Source of the DNA: JAZGBC01 sp036444495
Lineage (GTDB): Bacteria > Pseudomonadota > Alphaproteobacteria > Kiloniellales > J153
DNA: 6,708 nt
Direction: 5' to 3'
Assembly (NCBI GenBank): GCA_036444495.1
Contig: JAZGBC010000027.1
Span: forward strand, 1-6,708
The translations under genes were made by a program, and so were the position numbers. The notes under the pieces are model-generated. The model searched no databases, was not told the DNA's origin, and worked only from the letters and a program-made list of their open reading frames with translations. Of this stretch, positions 1 through 6,490 are shown piece by piece; positions within the stretch are counted from its first letter, which is position 1; every line of letters begins with the position of its first letter.

Positions 1-797
1 GTCTTGAGGAAGTTGGGATCGACGCCGAGCGTGCCTTCCTCGAGCGCCAGATAGGTCCACATGGGGATATCGTGGTGCATCTCTCCGCGCGCATCCTTGA
101 TCGAGACGGTCTTGGGCAGCTCCAGCATGTTCCAGACCTGGTTGACCCAGGGTCCGACGCCGACCACGACCTGCTCGCACTCGATGACGCCGCGGTCGGT
201 CTCCACCGCGGTCACCGCGTCCGAGTTGTGGCCGTATTGGAAACCGGTCACCTTGACGCCGGTCAGGATGCGCACGCCCAGGTTCTCCGCCTTGGTCGCC
301 AGGCCGTACATGGATGCGGTGTTGTTGGCGTAGCCGCCGCGCTTCTCGTGCAGCACCGAGGTGATGCCCCGGGCCTGCCAGTCGTCGAAGATGCCTTTCA
401 TGTAGGCCATGGACTCCGCCGCGCCCTCGACGAAGACGGAGTCGTAATCGATCGCCCGTTGCTGCGCGTGGATGGTGGCGACGTCGGCGCGCATGGCCTC
501 GGGCGAGATCTGCAGGTAGCCCACGGGGTGGTAGCTGAAGGCCTTGGGGTCGCTCTCCCAGACCTCGACGCACTGGGCCATGAGCTCGCGCATGGCGGGC
601 TGGTAGTAGTTATTGCGCACCACGCCGCAGGCGATGCCGCTGGCGCCCGCCGCGATCGCCGTCTTGTCCACGATCAGGATATCCTCGCCGCTTCCCTTCC
701 CCTTGGCCTTGAGGTTTTCGGCCAGGTGCCAGGCGGTGCTGAGGCCGTGAATCCCGGCCCCGATGATGAGGTACTTGACGTAGGTCGGCATGGCCAT
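1..797 (-). CDS. DAO-family FAD-dependent oxidoreductase, N-terminal part (3' end beyond window)
   Basis: Translation from 797 leftwards stays open to the window edge and gives 265 residues beginning MAMPTYVKYLIIGAGIHG. The Rossmann dinucleotide-binding motif GAGIHG lies at residues 13-18, and the acidic residue ending the second strand is D44 in IVDK. It is followed by GASGIACGVVRNNYYQP (about 51-67), the position where DAO enzymes of the sarcosine/dimethylglycine oxidase group carry a similar R-x-x-Y segment. GVGPWVNQVW near residue 220 is a typical second FAD-contact region. Such enzymes oxidise amines or amino acids using FAD; the substrate is not readable here. The first ATG (797) is preferred because GGGGAG sits 9 nt upstream; a second ATG at 791 is further from it. 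The C-terminal FAD and substrate region is outside the window. The gene diverges from the PPOX gene. Family assignment is firm; the specific reaction is unknown. Confidence 0.93.
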   Translation of the reverse strand, partial: MAMPTYVKYLIIGAGIHGLSTAWHLAENLKAKGKGSGEDILIVDKTAIAAGASGIACGVVRNNYYQPAMRELMAQCVEVWESDPKAFSYHPVGYLQISPEAMRADVATIHAQQRAIDYDSVFVEGAAESMAYMKGIFDDWQARGITSVLHEKRGGYANNTASMYGLATKAENLGVRILTGVKVTGFQYGHNSDAVTAVETDRGVIECEQVVVGVGPWVNQVWNMLELPKTVSIKDARGEMHHDIPMWTYLALEEGTLGVDPNFLK

Positions 798-841
798 GGT
801 GGGTTTCTCCCCGCGCGCTGGAGCTTCGATCGAACCGGACC

Positions 842-863
842 TTAGGACCCGGGCGGAGCCTAA
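842..863. promoter_or_regulatory. Imperfect dyad in the divergent intergenic region, possible operator
   Basis: TTAGG at 842-846 and CCTAA at 859-863 form an inverted repeat with a GC-rich 12-nt centre. It lies 45 nt upstream of the start of the minus-strand oxidoreductase, in the gap it shares with the PPOX gene. The position would suit a regulator acting on the oxidoreductase promoter. The arms are only 5 bp and no -35/-10 pair could be recognised, so this is a weak, positional inference. Confidence 0.2.
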
Positions 864-961
864 CGTAGCGCGCAAGCGACCACCACTGGCGGCGAACCGA
901 CAGGGGAGCGGGCGGCGGGAAAGGTTGGCGGCTGAATGGCGCGCGATCCGCTAGGATGGAG

Positions 962-986
962 CCGGGCTCGGATCGAATCCGCCCGG
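962..986. promoter_or_regulatory. Inverted repeat upstream of the PPOX gene
   Basis: CCGGGC (962-967) and GCCCGG (981-986) are perfect inverted arms around a 13-nt centre. The centre can form its own small hairpin, CGGAT/ATCCG at 969-973 and 977-981. The dyad ends 10 nt before the Shine-Dalgarno sequence of the PPOX gene, so it could be a leader hairpin or an operator. In GC-rich DNA short dyads like this arise often by chance. Confidence 0.25.
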
Positions 987-996
987 ATATCGCACT

Positions 997-1002
997 GGAG
1001 GG
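997..1002 (+). promoter_or_regulatory. Ribosome binding site that fixes the PPOX start
   Basis: GGAGGG is followed by 7 nt and then ATG at 1010. This is close to ideal spacing and favours 1010 over the in-frame ATG at 956, which would add 18 residues unlike the family, and over the ATG at 1031. Confidence 0.8.
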
Positions 1003-1009
1003 ACTTGAT

Positions 1010-1447
1010 ATGGCACCCGTGATACCCGCCATGACGCAGACGCAAATCGAGGAGTTCCTGGAGGCCCCCCGGCACGCTATCGTCGGCACCAATCGGCGTG
1101 ACGGGCCGCCGCAACTCAGCCCGGTCTGGTACTTGTACGAGGAGGGGCGCTTTTACATTGGCATCCTCGCCGCAACCGCCAAGTACCGCAATCTGCGGCG
1201 CGATCCGCGCATCAGTCTTTGTGTCGATGGAGGCCATCCCGACGCACGGACGGTCATGATTTACGGCAGCGCGGAGTTGATCGAGGCGGAAACTCCGTGG
1301 CGGGATGAGATGATCTGGCGCATTATCCGCAGGTACCATGAGAGTGACGAGGACGCGCGCCGATACAGAGAGAAAGCCAGCGAGTGGGGGCGAACGGCAC
1401 TGATCGTCGTGACTCCCGAGAAAATCATCAGTCAGGATTTCAACTAG
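1010..1447 (+). CDS. PPOX-class (pyridoxamine 5'-phosphate oxidase-like) flavin/F420-dependent protein
   Basis: This 145-residue protein has the split-barrel PPOX pattern. RHAIVGT (21-27) is the first strand, DGPPQLSPVWY (31-41) the second, KYRNLRRDPRISL (58-70) the cofactor-phosphate region, and YGSAEL (85-90) the later barrel strand. A charged helical stretch follows (about 96-125), then a last strand TALIVVTPEKII (129-140). The length and the K-x-R-N-L-R-R-D-P-R segment resemble the subgroup often named 'probable F420-dependent enzyme' (Rv1155-like). Members bind F420, FMN or other cofactors, so the cofactor should stay open. No signal peptide is seen, so it is probably cytoplasmic. It is probably transcribed alone or with the downstream oxidoreductase 166 nt away. 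The fold assignment is strong and the reaction unknown; it is not a good match to true PdxH, which is longer. Confidence 0.9.
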   Translation: MAPVIPAMTQTQIEEFLEAPRHAIVGTNRRDGPPQLSPVWYLYEEGRFYIGILAATAKYRNLRRDPRISLCVDGGHPDARTVMIYGSAELIEAETPWRDEMIWRIIRRYHESDEDARRYREKASEWGRTALIVVTPEKIISQDFN

Positions 1448-1613
1448 ACAGGGAACCGGCGAGAGGACGCGTTCGCTCGGCGCCGAAGGCCCGGCAAACG
1501 ACGCGAGCCGGGCGGTCCGTGTTTCGGAAAGCTTGGCGCCGCCACCCCTTGTCCGCCGCCGCGCCCGGCCCTATCGTCGGCTCTTCGCGCGGGACGGGGA
1601 GTAACTCAAGACA

Positions 1614-2801
1614 ATGGCCGAGACTTACGATGCCGTCGTGATCGGCGCCGGCGTGGTCGGCGCCTCGACCGCCTTCCACCTGGCCAAGCTGGGCGGGCGG
1701 AAGGTCTGCATCGTCGATCGGGGACCGGTCTGCACGGGCGGCACGGCGAAATCCTGCGCCATCGTGCGCAGCCACTATTCGGTGCCGAGCAACACCGCGC
1801 TCACCCTGCGCAGCCTGGAGATGTTCACCGGCTTTCCGGACTGGCTGGAGCACCGGGCGGCCGACGCCGGCTTCGTCAACTCGGGCTACATCATCATCGC
1901 GCCGGAAGGGGATTTCGCCGAGAAGCTGCGTGGGAATCTTACCATGCAGGCGGACGTGGGGGCGGAGACCTCCGTGATCTCCCGCGAGGAGGCGCAAGAA
2001 TACCATCCGCTGCTCAATCTGGACGACGCGGCGGTCATCGGCTACGAGCCCAACTCGGGCTACGCCGATCCCTACCTGACGACGACCGGCTTCGTGAACG
2101 CCGCGCGCGCCAAGGGAGCGGTGGTGAAAAGCGATTGCGCCGTGACGGGCCTGATCGAAGCGGGCGGCCGGGTGACCGGCGTGCGCACGGCAGACGGCGA
2201 ACTCCACGGCGGCCACGTCGTCTCGGCCATCGGGCCCTGGACGCGTGCCGTGACCGACGGCCTGGGCCTGGAGATACCGCTCGAGGTCTCGCGCCACATC
2301 GTGCTCACCTTCAAGGGCCCCGAGCCCTACGCGCGCGGCCTGCCCATCGTCAAGGACCTGACCACCGGCAACAAGATGTACTTCCGCCCGGCCAGCGGCG
2401 GCGTCGTGCTGGTGGGCACCGGGGATCACGGCGATCCGGTCGCGGACGCCGACGCCATGGACGAGAACGTGGCCGAGGATTTCGTCCTGCATCAGGGCGG
2501 TCAGATCGCCCACCGCATGCCCAGCTTCGCCGAAGCGGAACTGACCGCGAGCTGGATCGGGCCCTACGACATCACGCCCGACTGGAACCCGGTGCTGGGC
2601 CCCGCGCCCGGGCTGGAGGGCCTGACGCTCGCCTTCGGGTTCTCGGGCCACGGCTTCAAGCTGGCGCCGGCGGTGGGGCTCGTCCTGGCGCAGCAGATCC
2701 TGGGCCAGGCGAGCGACGTCGATATCGCGGCCTACGGGCTGGAGCGCTTCGCCGAGGGGCGCCTGCTGACCGGCGCCTACGGGGTGGGCTCGATCTCCTG
2801 A
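1614..2801 (+). CDS. DAO-family FAD-dependent oxidoreductase (sarcosine/dimethylglycine oxidase-like)
   Basis: This 395-residue flavoprotein is complete at both ends. GAGVVG at 11-16 binds the FAD ADP moiety, and D35 in IVDR ends the second strand. GGTAKSCAIVRSHYSVP (about 42-58) corresponds to the region after the Rossmann fold in sarcosine oxidase beta-type enzymes. SAIGPWTR near residue 204 is another FAD contact. GFSGHGFKLAPAVG (342-355) is the classic C-terminal DAO signature contacting the flavin and substrate. No signal peptide or membrane segment is seen, so it should be cytoplasmic. The expected chemistry is oxidation of a C-N bond in an amino acid or N-methyl amine with transfer to oxygen or another acceptor; which one cannot be told. 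It has the same fold as the divergent oxidoreductase at the left edge but is clearly a different subfamily. GGGGAG at 1596-1601 is 12 nt from the ATG, slightly long. Confidence 0.94.
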   Translation: MAETYDAVVIGAGVVGASTAFHLAKLGGRKVCIVDRGPVCTGGTAKSCAIVRSHYSVPSNTALTLRSLEMFTGFPDWLEHRAADAGFVNSGYIIIAPEGDFAEKLRGNLTMQADVGAETSVISREEAQEYHPLLNLDDAAVIGYEPNSGYADPYLTTTGFVNAARAKGAVVKSDCAVTGLIEAGGRVTGVRTADGELHGGHVVSAIGPWTRAVTDGLGLEIPLEVSRHIVLTFKGPEPYARGLPIVKDLTTGNKMYFRPASGGVVLVGTGDHGDPVADADAMDENVAEDFVLHQGGQIAHRMPSFAEAELTASWIGPYDITPDWNPVLGPAPGLEGLTLAFGFSGHGFKLAPAVGLVLAQQILGQASDVDIAAYGLERFAEGRLLTGAYGVGSIS

Positions 2802-2820
2802 GTAAACCGAAGGGCGTGAA

Positions 2821-3041
2821 GATTCACCACGGAGACACAGAGGCACAGAGAAGAAAGGGGAAATTTCACCACTAAGACACCAAGGTACGAAGTTAGTTTT
2901 TGATTGCGCGCTGCGCGCGCTTAAATCCCTTTCTTGTTCTTTGTGATCTTCGTGCCTCACGCCTGCCGAAGTCGTACGGCGCGCAGGTCGTGGTGAACCT
3001 CTTGTTGGTTCTCTGTGTCTCTGCGCCTCTCGTGGTGAATC
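2821..3041. repeat. Non-coding inverted-repeat element with 33/34-bp imperfect ends
   Basis: The left end (2821-2853) and the reverse complement of the right end (3008-3041) both begin GATTCACCACG and end in ACAGAGAA, with one indel and a few substitutions between them. Inside, 2865-2892 (TTCACCACTAAGACACC and on) resembles the reverse complement of 2936-2962 and 2991-2997, giving a second nested degenerate pair. The middle carries GCGCGC-TGC-GCGCGC (2926-2940 region), a small GC hairpin. The arms are built from degenerate (A/G)CACAGAG-type units, so one strand is purine/AC-rich and the other GT-rich. This base use differs sharply from the coding DNA on both sides. Similar CACCACGGAGACACAGAG-type sequences are, from memory, scattered in many bacterial genomes, always without a coding region. 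There is no transposase. I regard it as a dispersed, MITE-like or REP-like element of unknown function. Confidence 0.7.
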
Positions 3042-3090
3042 TTTTTGTCTGCGCCCGGCGGGGTACGAAATGCCGATACCGGGTACTATA

Positions 3091-3118
3091 GGGGCCGCGC
3101 CGACTCCGGCGCGGCCCC
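3091..3118 (+). promoter_or_regulatory. Perfect 12-bp GC hairpin in the leader of the EamA transporter gene
   Basis: GGGGCCGCGCCG (3091-3102) pairs perfectly with CGGCGCGGCCCC (3107-3118) around the tetraloop ACTC. No T-run follows on either strand, so a standard intrinsic terminator is not supported. The hairpin ends 28 nt before the transporter ATG and 11 nt before the AAGGA ribosome binding sequence. It could therefore affect translation, protect the 5' end of the message, or terminate transcription in a factor-dependent way. The preceding TACTAT (3084-3089) resembles a -10 box but has no -35 partner. Confidence 0.6.
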
Positions 3119-3129
3119 GGGACTCCGAG

Positions 3130-3134
3130 AAGGA
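3130..3134 (+). promoter_or_regulatory. Probable ribosome binding site of the EamA gene
   Basis: AAGGA lies 12 nt before the chosen ATG at 3147. The spacing is a little long. A GGA at 3139-3141, 5 nt from the ATG, is an alternative. The in-frame upstream start at 3045 was rejected because its 34 extra codons run through the inverted repeat and hairpin and give no membrane or family-like sequence. Confidence 0.45.
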
Positions 3135-3146
3135 CGATGGACAGCG

Positions 3147-3992
3147 ATGGAGCCTCACGTCACAGGGCTGGTGCTGCTCGCCGCCGTGCTGCACGCGGGC
3201 TGGAACGCCATGGTCAAGACCGGAGAGGACCCTGCGCTTACCATGGCGCTGCTCCTCGGGGTGACCGCGGTGGCGGCCGCCGCGGCCTTGCCGTTCGTAA
3301 CGCCCCCGGCGCCGGAAAGCTGGATCTACCTGTTTCTTTCCGTCGTGCTGCATGGGGGCTATTTCTTTTTCCTGCTGCAGGCCTATCGGGTCGGTGACCT
3401 GAGTCACGTCTATCCCGTGGCGCGCGGGACGGCGCCGCTCCTGGTCGCGGCGGGGGCGGCGGTTTTTGCCGGCGAGCTGCTCGAGCCTATCGAGCTGATC
3501 GGCCTCGCTCTGGCCTCGCTCGCCATTGCCAGCTTCGCCTTCGAAGGGGGATTGGCGGCGCTGAAGGACCCACGCCCGTTTCTCTACGGCCTGGCGACCG
3601 CCGCGTTTATCAGCTCCTACACGGTGTCCGACGGGTTAGGCGTGCGTGCCTCCGGCAGTACGGCCGGGTTCATCGCCTGGTTGTTCGTGATCGATAGTCT
3701 GCCGCTCTTGGTTTACGCCCTGATCGCGCGCCGGGGCCGGATCGGGCCTTACCTGCGGGCGAACTGGAAGTCCGGGCTGATCGGGGGCGTGATGTGCGGG
3801 GTGGCTTATGCCCTGGTCATCTGGGCGCTCAACTTGGGCGCCATGGCCTTCGTCTCCGCCCTGCGCGAGACCAGTGTGGTCTTCGCGGTGCTGATCGGCT
3901 CGATCTTGCTGGGCGAGCCGCTGGGCGGGCGGCGCATCGCCGCCGCCGCCGTGGTCGCCGCCGGCATCGCGGTCATGAATCTGGCGGGGTGA
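3147..3992 (+). CDS. EamA/DMT-superfamily membrane transporter
   Basis: This 281-residue protein has about ten hydrophobic helices arranged as two EamA repeats (about 5-135 and 145-280), the usual size and plan of drug/metabolite transporters. The first helix carries HAGWNAMVK (16-24), seen in many EamA proteins. SHVYPVARGTAPLL (86-99) starts the fourth helix of repeat one. The equivalent in repeat two is SALRETSVVFAVLIG (237-251), followed by LLGEPL (254-259), the conserved end of the EamA domain. It sits in the inner membrane. DMT carriers move amino acids, nucleobases, sugars or other metabolites, most often outward; the substrate here is unknown. Two amine/amino-acid oxidase-like genes nearby make a nitrogenous compound plausible, but this is an inference from context only. 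It appears to be expressed separately, with large gaps on both sides. Confidence 0.93.
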   Translation: MEPHVTGLVLLAAVLHAGWNAMVKTGEDPALTMALLLGVTAVAAAAALPFVTPPAPESWIYLFLSVVLHGGYFFFLLQAYRVGDLSHVYPVARGTAPLLVAAGAAVFAGELLEPIELIGLALASLAIASFAFEGGLAALKDPRPFLYGLATAAFISSYTVSDGLGVRASGSTAGFIAWLFVIDSLPLLVYALIARRGRIGPYLRANWKSGLIGGVMCGVAYALVIWALNLGAMAFVSALRETSVVFAVLIGSILLGEPLGGRRIAAAAVVAAGIAVMNLAG

Positions 3993-4023
3993 TCCGCCGA
4001 GCGCCGCCAATCCGACACCCGGC

Positions 4024-4038
4024 GGCCATAAAATGGCC
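4024..4038. other. Short perfect hairpin between the EamA and DUF4139 genes
   Basis: GGCCAT (4024-4029), loop AAA, ATGGCC (4033-4038) lies 32 nt after the transporter stop. An overlapping dyad GCCGCC/GGCGGC spans about 4003-4026. Neither is followed by a T-run on the plus strand, so a terminator for the transporter gene is possible but unproven. Confidence 0.3.
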
Positions 4039-4107
4039 CGGTTCCTGCCGCAACCTCTAGCTGACGATTCGTTAACATAGTCGGTCTATTTCTGGAGCGA
4101 CTCATAA

Positions 4108-4113
4108 GCGAGG
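4108..4113 (+). promoter_or_regulatory. Ribosome binding site deciding the DUF4139 start
   Basis: GCGAGG is followed by 8 nt and then ATG at 4122. The in-frame GTG at 4113 overlaps this sequence and would have only a GGAG 16 nt upstream, so ATG 4122 is the better start. Either choice leaves the signal peptide intact. Confidence 0.6.
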
Positions 4114-4121
4114 TGCCCGCG

Positions 4122-6254
4122 ATGGTCAGCCGAAATTCCCTTAGGCTATTGTTTTCCTGGATAGTTCTCGCCCTGGCGCTAGCGGCTGCGCCGGCCCGGG
4201 CCGCGCCGGGGGATCTCAGGCTCGAACGGGTCATGCTGTCGAGCGGCGGGGTCGGCTACTTCGAATATTCGGCTGAGATCGACGGCGACGCCGAGCTCTC
4301 GCTCAAGGTCAATCTGGATCAGGTGGACGATGTGCTGAAAAGCATCGTGATCTTCGACGACCGGGGCGGGGTGGGCCAGGTCCACCTGCCCGGCCGCGAG
4401 CCGCTCGCCCAGGTTTTCCGCGATCTGCCCTTCAGGCCCGCGGCGCTGAGCTCACCGGCCGCGCTGCTCAACGCCTTGCAGGGCGCCAAAGTGCGCGCCA
4501 AGGGCGGGCGCGGGCTGGAAGGCCGAATCCTCCGGGTCGTGGCCGAGACGGTGACCCTGCCCGACGGCCTGGGCACGACCGTCCGCCACCGGGTCAGCCT
4601 GATCACAAGCGAGGGCATGCAGCAGTTCATCCTGGAACAGGCCGAGGCGGTGGAATTCACCGATCCGGTCCTGCGGGCCCAGGTGAACCAGGCGCTCGAA
4701 GCCATCGCCGCCCACCGGGTGCAGGACAACCGCACGCTCACGATCGTGGCCCAAGGCGAGGGACGCCGGCAGGTGCGCATCGGCTACGTCATCGCGGTGC
4801 CGCTCTGGAAGGCCTCCTACCGCCTCAACCTGCCGCCCGTGGGCGAGGAGGGACCGGCGCGCCTGCGCGGCTGGGCCCATGTGGACAACCTGAGCGGCCA
4901 GGACTGGGACGGCGTGGAGCTGACGCTGGTCTCGGGCAACCCGGTGACCTTCCGCCAGGCGCTTTACACGGCCTATTTCGTGGACCGGCCCGAGGTGCCG
5001 GTGGAGGTGCTGGGCCGGGTCCTGCCGCGCCTCGACCGGGGCGTCATCGCCTCCGCCGAGGAGAAAGAAGCGGGCGCCGGCGGCCAGGCCTTCGACGACA
5101 AGTTCCGCCTGCAGCAGCGGCTCGCCCGGGCGCGCAGCGAGGGCCTGGCGGTCATGTCGGCCGAGGCGCCAGAGATGTTGAAATCGCAGGTCGATACCCG
5201 CGCGCCGGCCGGCGATATGCTCGGCGGTGTTGCCGCCAACCGTCCCTTCCAGCCCGCGGCCATGATCGCGGCCCAGGCGCAGGAGGCGGCGACCCAGGTG
5301 GTCTTCCGCTTGCCGCGCGCGGTGACCGTGGCCAACGGCCAGTCGCTCATGGTGCCGATCGCCGACCGCAAGATGCCGGGCACGCGTCTTGCGCTCTATC
5401 AGCCGGCGACCCATGCGCTGCATCCCCTGGCCGCGCTGCGCCTGGTGAACGACAGCGAGACCGGATTGCCGCCGGGCAGCCTGACGCTCTACGAAACGGG
5501 CGATGACGGCGCGGCCAGTTATATCGGCGACGCGCGCCTCTCGGTCCTGCCCGCGGGCGACGAGCGCCTGATCAGCTTCGCGCTCGATCAGAAGGTGCGC
5601 ATCGACCGGGAGCACAAGGGCACCCAGCGCATCCTCAAGGCCAAGATCAACAAGGGACTGCTGGAGATCACCCTGTCCGACGAGCAGACCACGCTCTACC
5701 GCATCAAGGGCCCGGCGCGCGAAGCCCGGCGCGTTCTCCTGGAACAGCCGGTGCAGCCGGGCTGGAAGATCATCGCGCCGAAGCCGGAGCAGGTGGAACT
5801 GACCGAGAAGCACTACCGCATCCGCAAGGATCTGGAGGCCGGCGGCGAGGCCAAGGTGGAAGTGACCCTGCAGCGCTCGCGCCTGCAGACCATCCAGCTT
5901 ATCAACCTGTCGGCGGCCCAGATCGTCGCCTACGCCAAGAACGACGAACTGGACCCCAAGCTGCGCAAGGCCATCGCCAAGATGGGCGACCTGCGCCACG
6001 CCATCGATCTGGCGAAGCGGCGGTTGAATAAGCTGGCTAGCTCGCGCAAGCGGATTTTCGAGGAGCAGAACCGCATCCGCAACAACCTGAGCCGCATCGC
6101 GTCCAACAGCGACCTCTACCGGCGCTACATCAAGAAGCTGAACGCGCAGGAGGACGAATTGGAGCGTCTCCACGGGACGACCGCGGCGGCGCAGGAAGCT
6201 ATGAACAAGGCCCAGGACGCGCTCACCGGCTACATCGCGGGCCTGGAGATGTGA
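4122..6254 (+). CDS. Exported DUF4139-domain protein with C-terminal coiled coil
   Basis: This 710-residue protein starts with a signal peptide: basic NSLRLL, a hydrophobic core at about 9-23, then a probable signal peptidase I site after A27 (A25-R26-A27). The mature protein should be periplasmic or envelope-associated. Residues about 30-210 form a beta-rich N-terminal region with MLSSGGVGYFEYS (38-50) and VDDVLKSIVIFDDRG (68-82). VPLWKASYRL (226-235) marks the start of the DUF4139 region, which runs to about 595. It is interrupted by an Ala/Gln/Glu-rich, low-complexity insert at roughly 308-390. From about 613 to 705 the sequence is charged and heptad-like, including NRIRNNLSRI (650-659) and LYRRYIKKLNAQEDELERLH (665-684), and predicts a coiled coil. 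No catalytic motif was recognised. The family's function is, as far as I know, undetermined. It appears monocistronic and converges with the ABC transporter gene. Confidence 0.9.
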   Translation: MVSRNSLRLLFSWIVLALALAAAPARAAPGDLRLERVMLSSGGVGYFEYSAEIDGDAELSLKVNLDQVDDVLKSIVIFDDRGGVGQVHLPGREPLAQVFRDLPFRPAALSSPAALLNALQGAKVRAKGGRGLEGRILRVVAETVTLPDGLGTTVRHRVSLITSEGMQQFILEQAEAVEFTDPVLRAQVNQALEAIAAHRVQDNRTLTIVAQGEGRRQVRIGYVIAVPLWKASYRLNLPPVGEEGPARLRGWAHVDNLSGQDWDGVELTLVSGNPVTFRQALYTAYFVDRPEVPVEVLGRVLPRLDRGVIASAEEKEAGAGGQAFDDKFRLQQRLARARSEGLAVMSAEAPEMLKSQVDTRAPAGDMLGGVAANRPFQPAAMIAAQAQEAATQVVFRLPRAVTVANGQSLMVPIADRKMPGTRLALYQPATHALHPLAALRLVNDSETGLPPGSLTLYETGDDGAASYIGDARLSVLPAGDERLISFALDQKVRIDREHKGTQRILKAKINKGLLEITLSDEQTTLYRIKGPAREARRVLLEQPVQPGWKIIAPKPEQVELTEKHYRIRKDLEAGGEAKVEVTLQRSRLQTIQLINLSAAQIVAYAKNDELDPKLRKAIAKMGDLRHAIDLAKRRLNKLASSRKRIFEEQNRIRNNLSRIASNSDLYRRYIKKLNAQEDELERLHGTTAAAQEAMNKAQDALTGYIAGLEM

Positions 6255-6336
6255 GGGGCGGCTCGCGCTTTCTTGGGCTGATTCGCAGATAATCGGAGAG
6301 TGCGAGCGTTGCACACCCCCACCCTTGCCACTTCCT

Positions 6337-6454
6337 TGTCATGCTCGGGCTTGACCCGAGCATCCAAGCAACGTCCGCAGCTTACTGATTCTACAGCCAT
6401 TGTTGTCTGCCTTTGCGGCCGTACTGGACCCTCGGGTCAAGCCCGAGGGTGACA
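6337..6454. repeat. Pair of inverted palindromic repeat units in the convergent gap
   Basis: Unit A (6337-6366) contains ATGCTCGGG-CTTGA-CCCGAGCAT, a 9-bp stem. Unit B (6425-6454) contains ACCCTCGGG-TCAAG-CCCGAGGGT, also a 9-bp stem. Unit B is the reverse complement of unit A at 26 of 30 positions, so the two can also pair with each other around a 58-nt middle (6367-6424) in which no gene is seen. All four differences are paired changes that keep both individual stems intact. This resembles a dispersed palindromic repeat that I associate with GC-rich alphaproteobacterial genomes, usually between genes. Here it lies between two converging genes and could also help end transcription in both directions, though no T-run is present. 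Confidence 0.75.
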
Positions 6455-6490
6455 AAAGTGGATTACGCAAAAGTCCCTTGACGGGGGAGG

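Noticed and set aside
72..845. A 257-codon plus-strand frame at the left edge
   Set aside because: It is the shadow of the minus-strand FAD oxidoreductase, whose Rossmann motif and family sequence are unambiguous.
2821..3041. CRISPR array or tandem repeat
   Set aside because: The repeated units are inverted and degenerate, with no regular spacers and no cas genes nearby.
3084..3089. TACTAT as a -10 promoter box for the transporter gene
   Set aside because: No -35 element at 16-18 nt spacing was found, so it is not listed as a promoter.
2900..3091. A 63-codon plus-strand frame inside the repeat element
   Set aside because: It is made of repeat sequence, has no convincing ribosome binding site and no recognisable protein features.
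1440..3407. A 655-codon open frame on the minus strand
   Set aside because: It lies opposite the oxidoreductase and the transporter start, crosses the whole inverted-repeat element, and translates to an Arg/Gly/His-rich sequence with no domain. It is a GC-rich shadow frame.
4113..4121. GTG at 4113 as the DUF4139 start
   Set aside because: It overlaps the best ribosome binding sequence and lacks a well-spaced one of its own; ATG 4122 is better supported.
4452..6314. A 620-codon open frame on the minus strand
   Set aside because: It is antisense to the DUF4139 gene, which has a signal peptide, ribosome binding site and recognisable family sequence. The antisense product is Arg/His/Leu-rich and domain-free.
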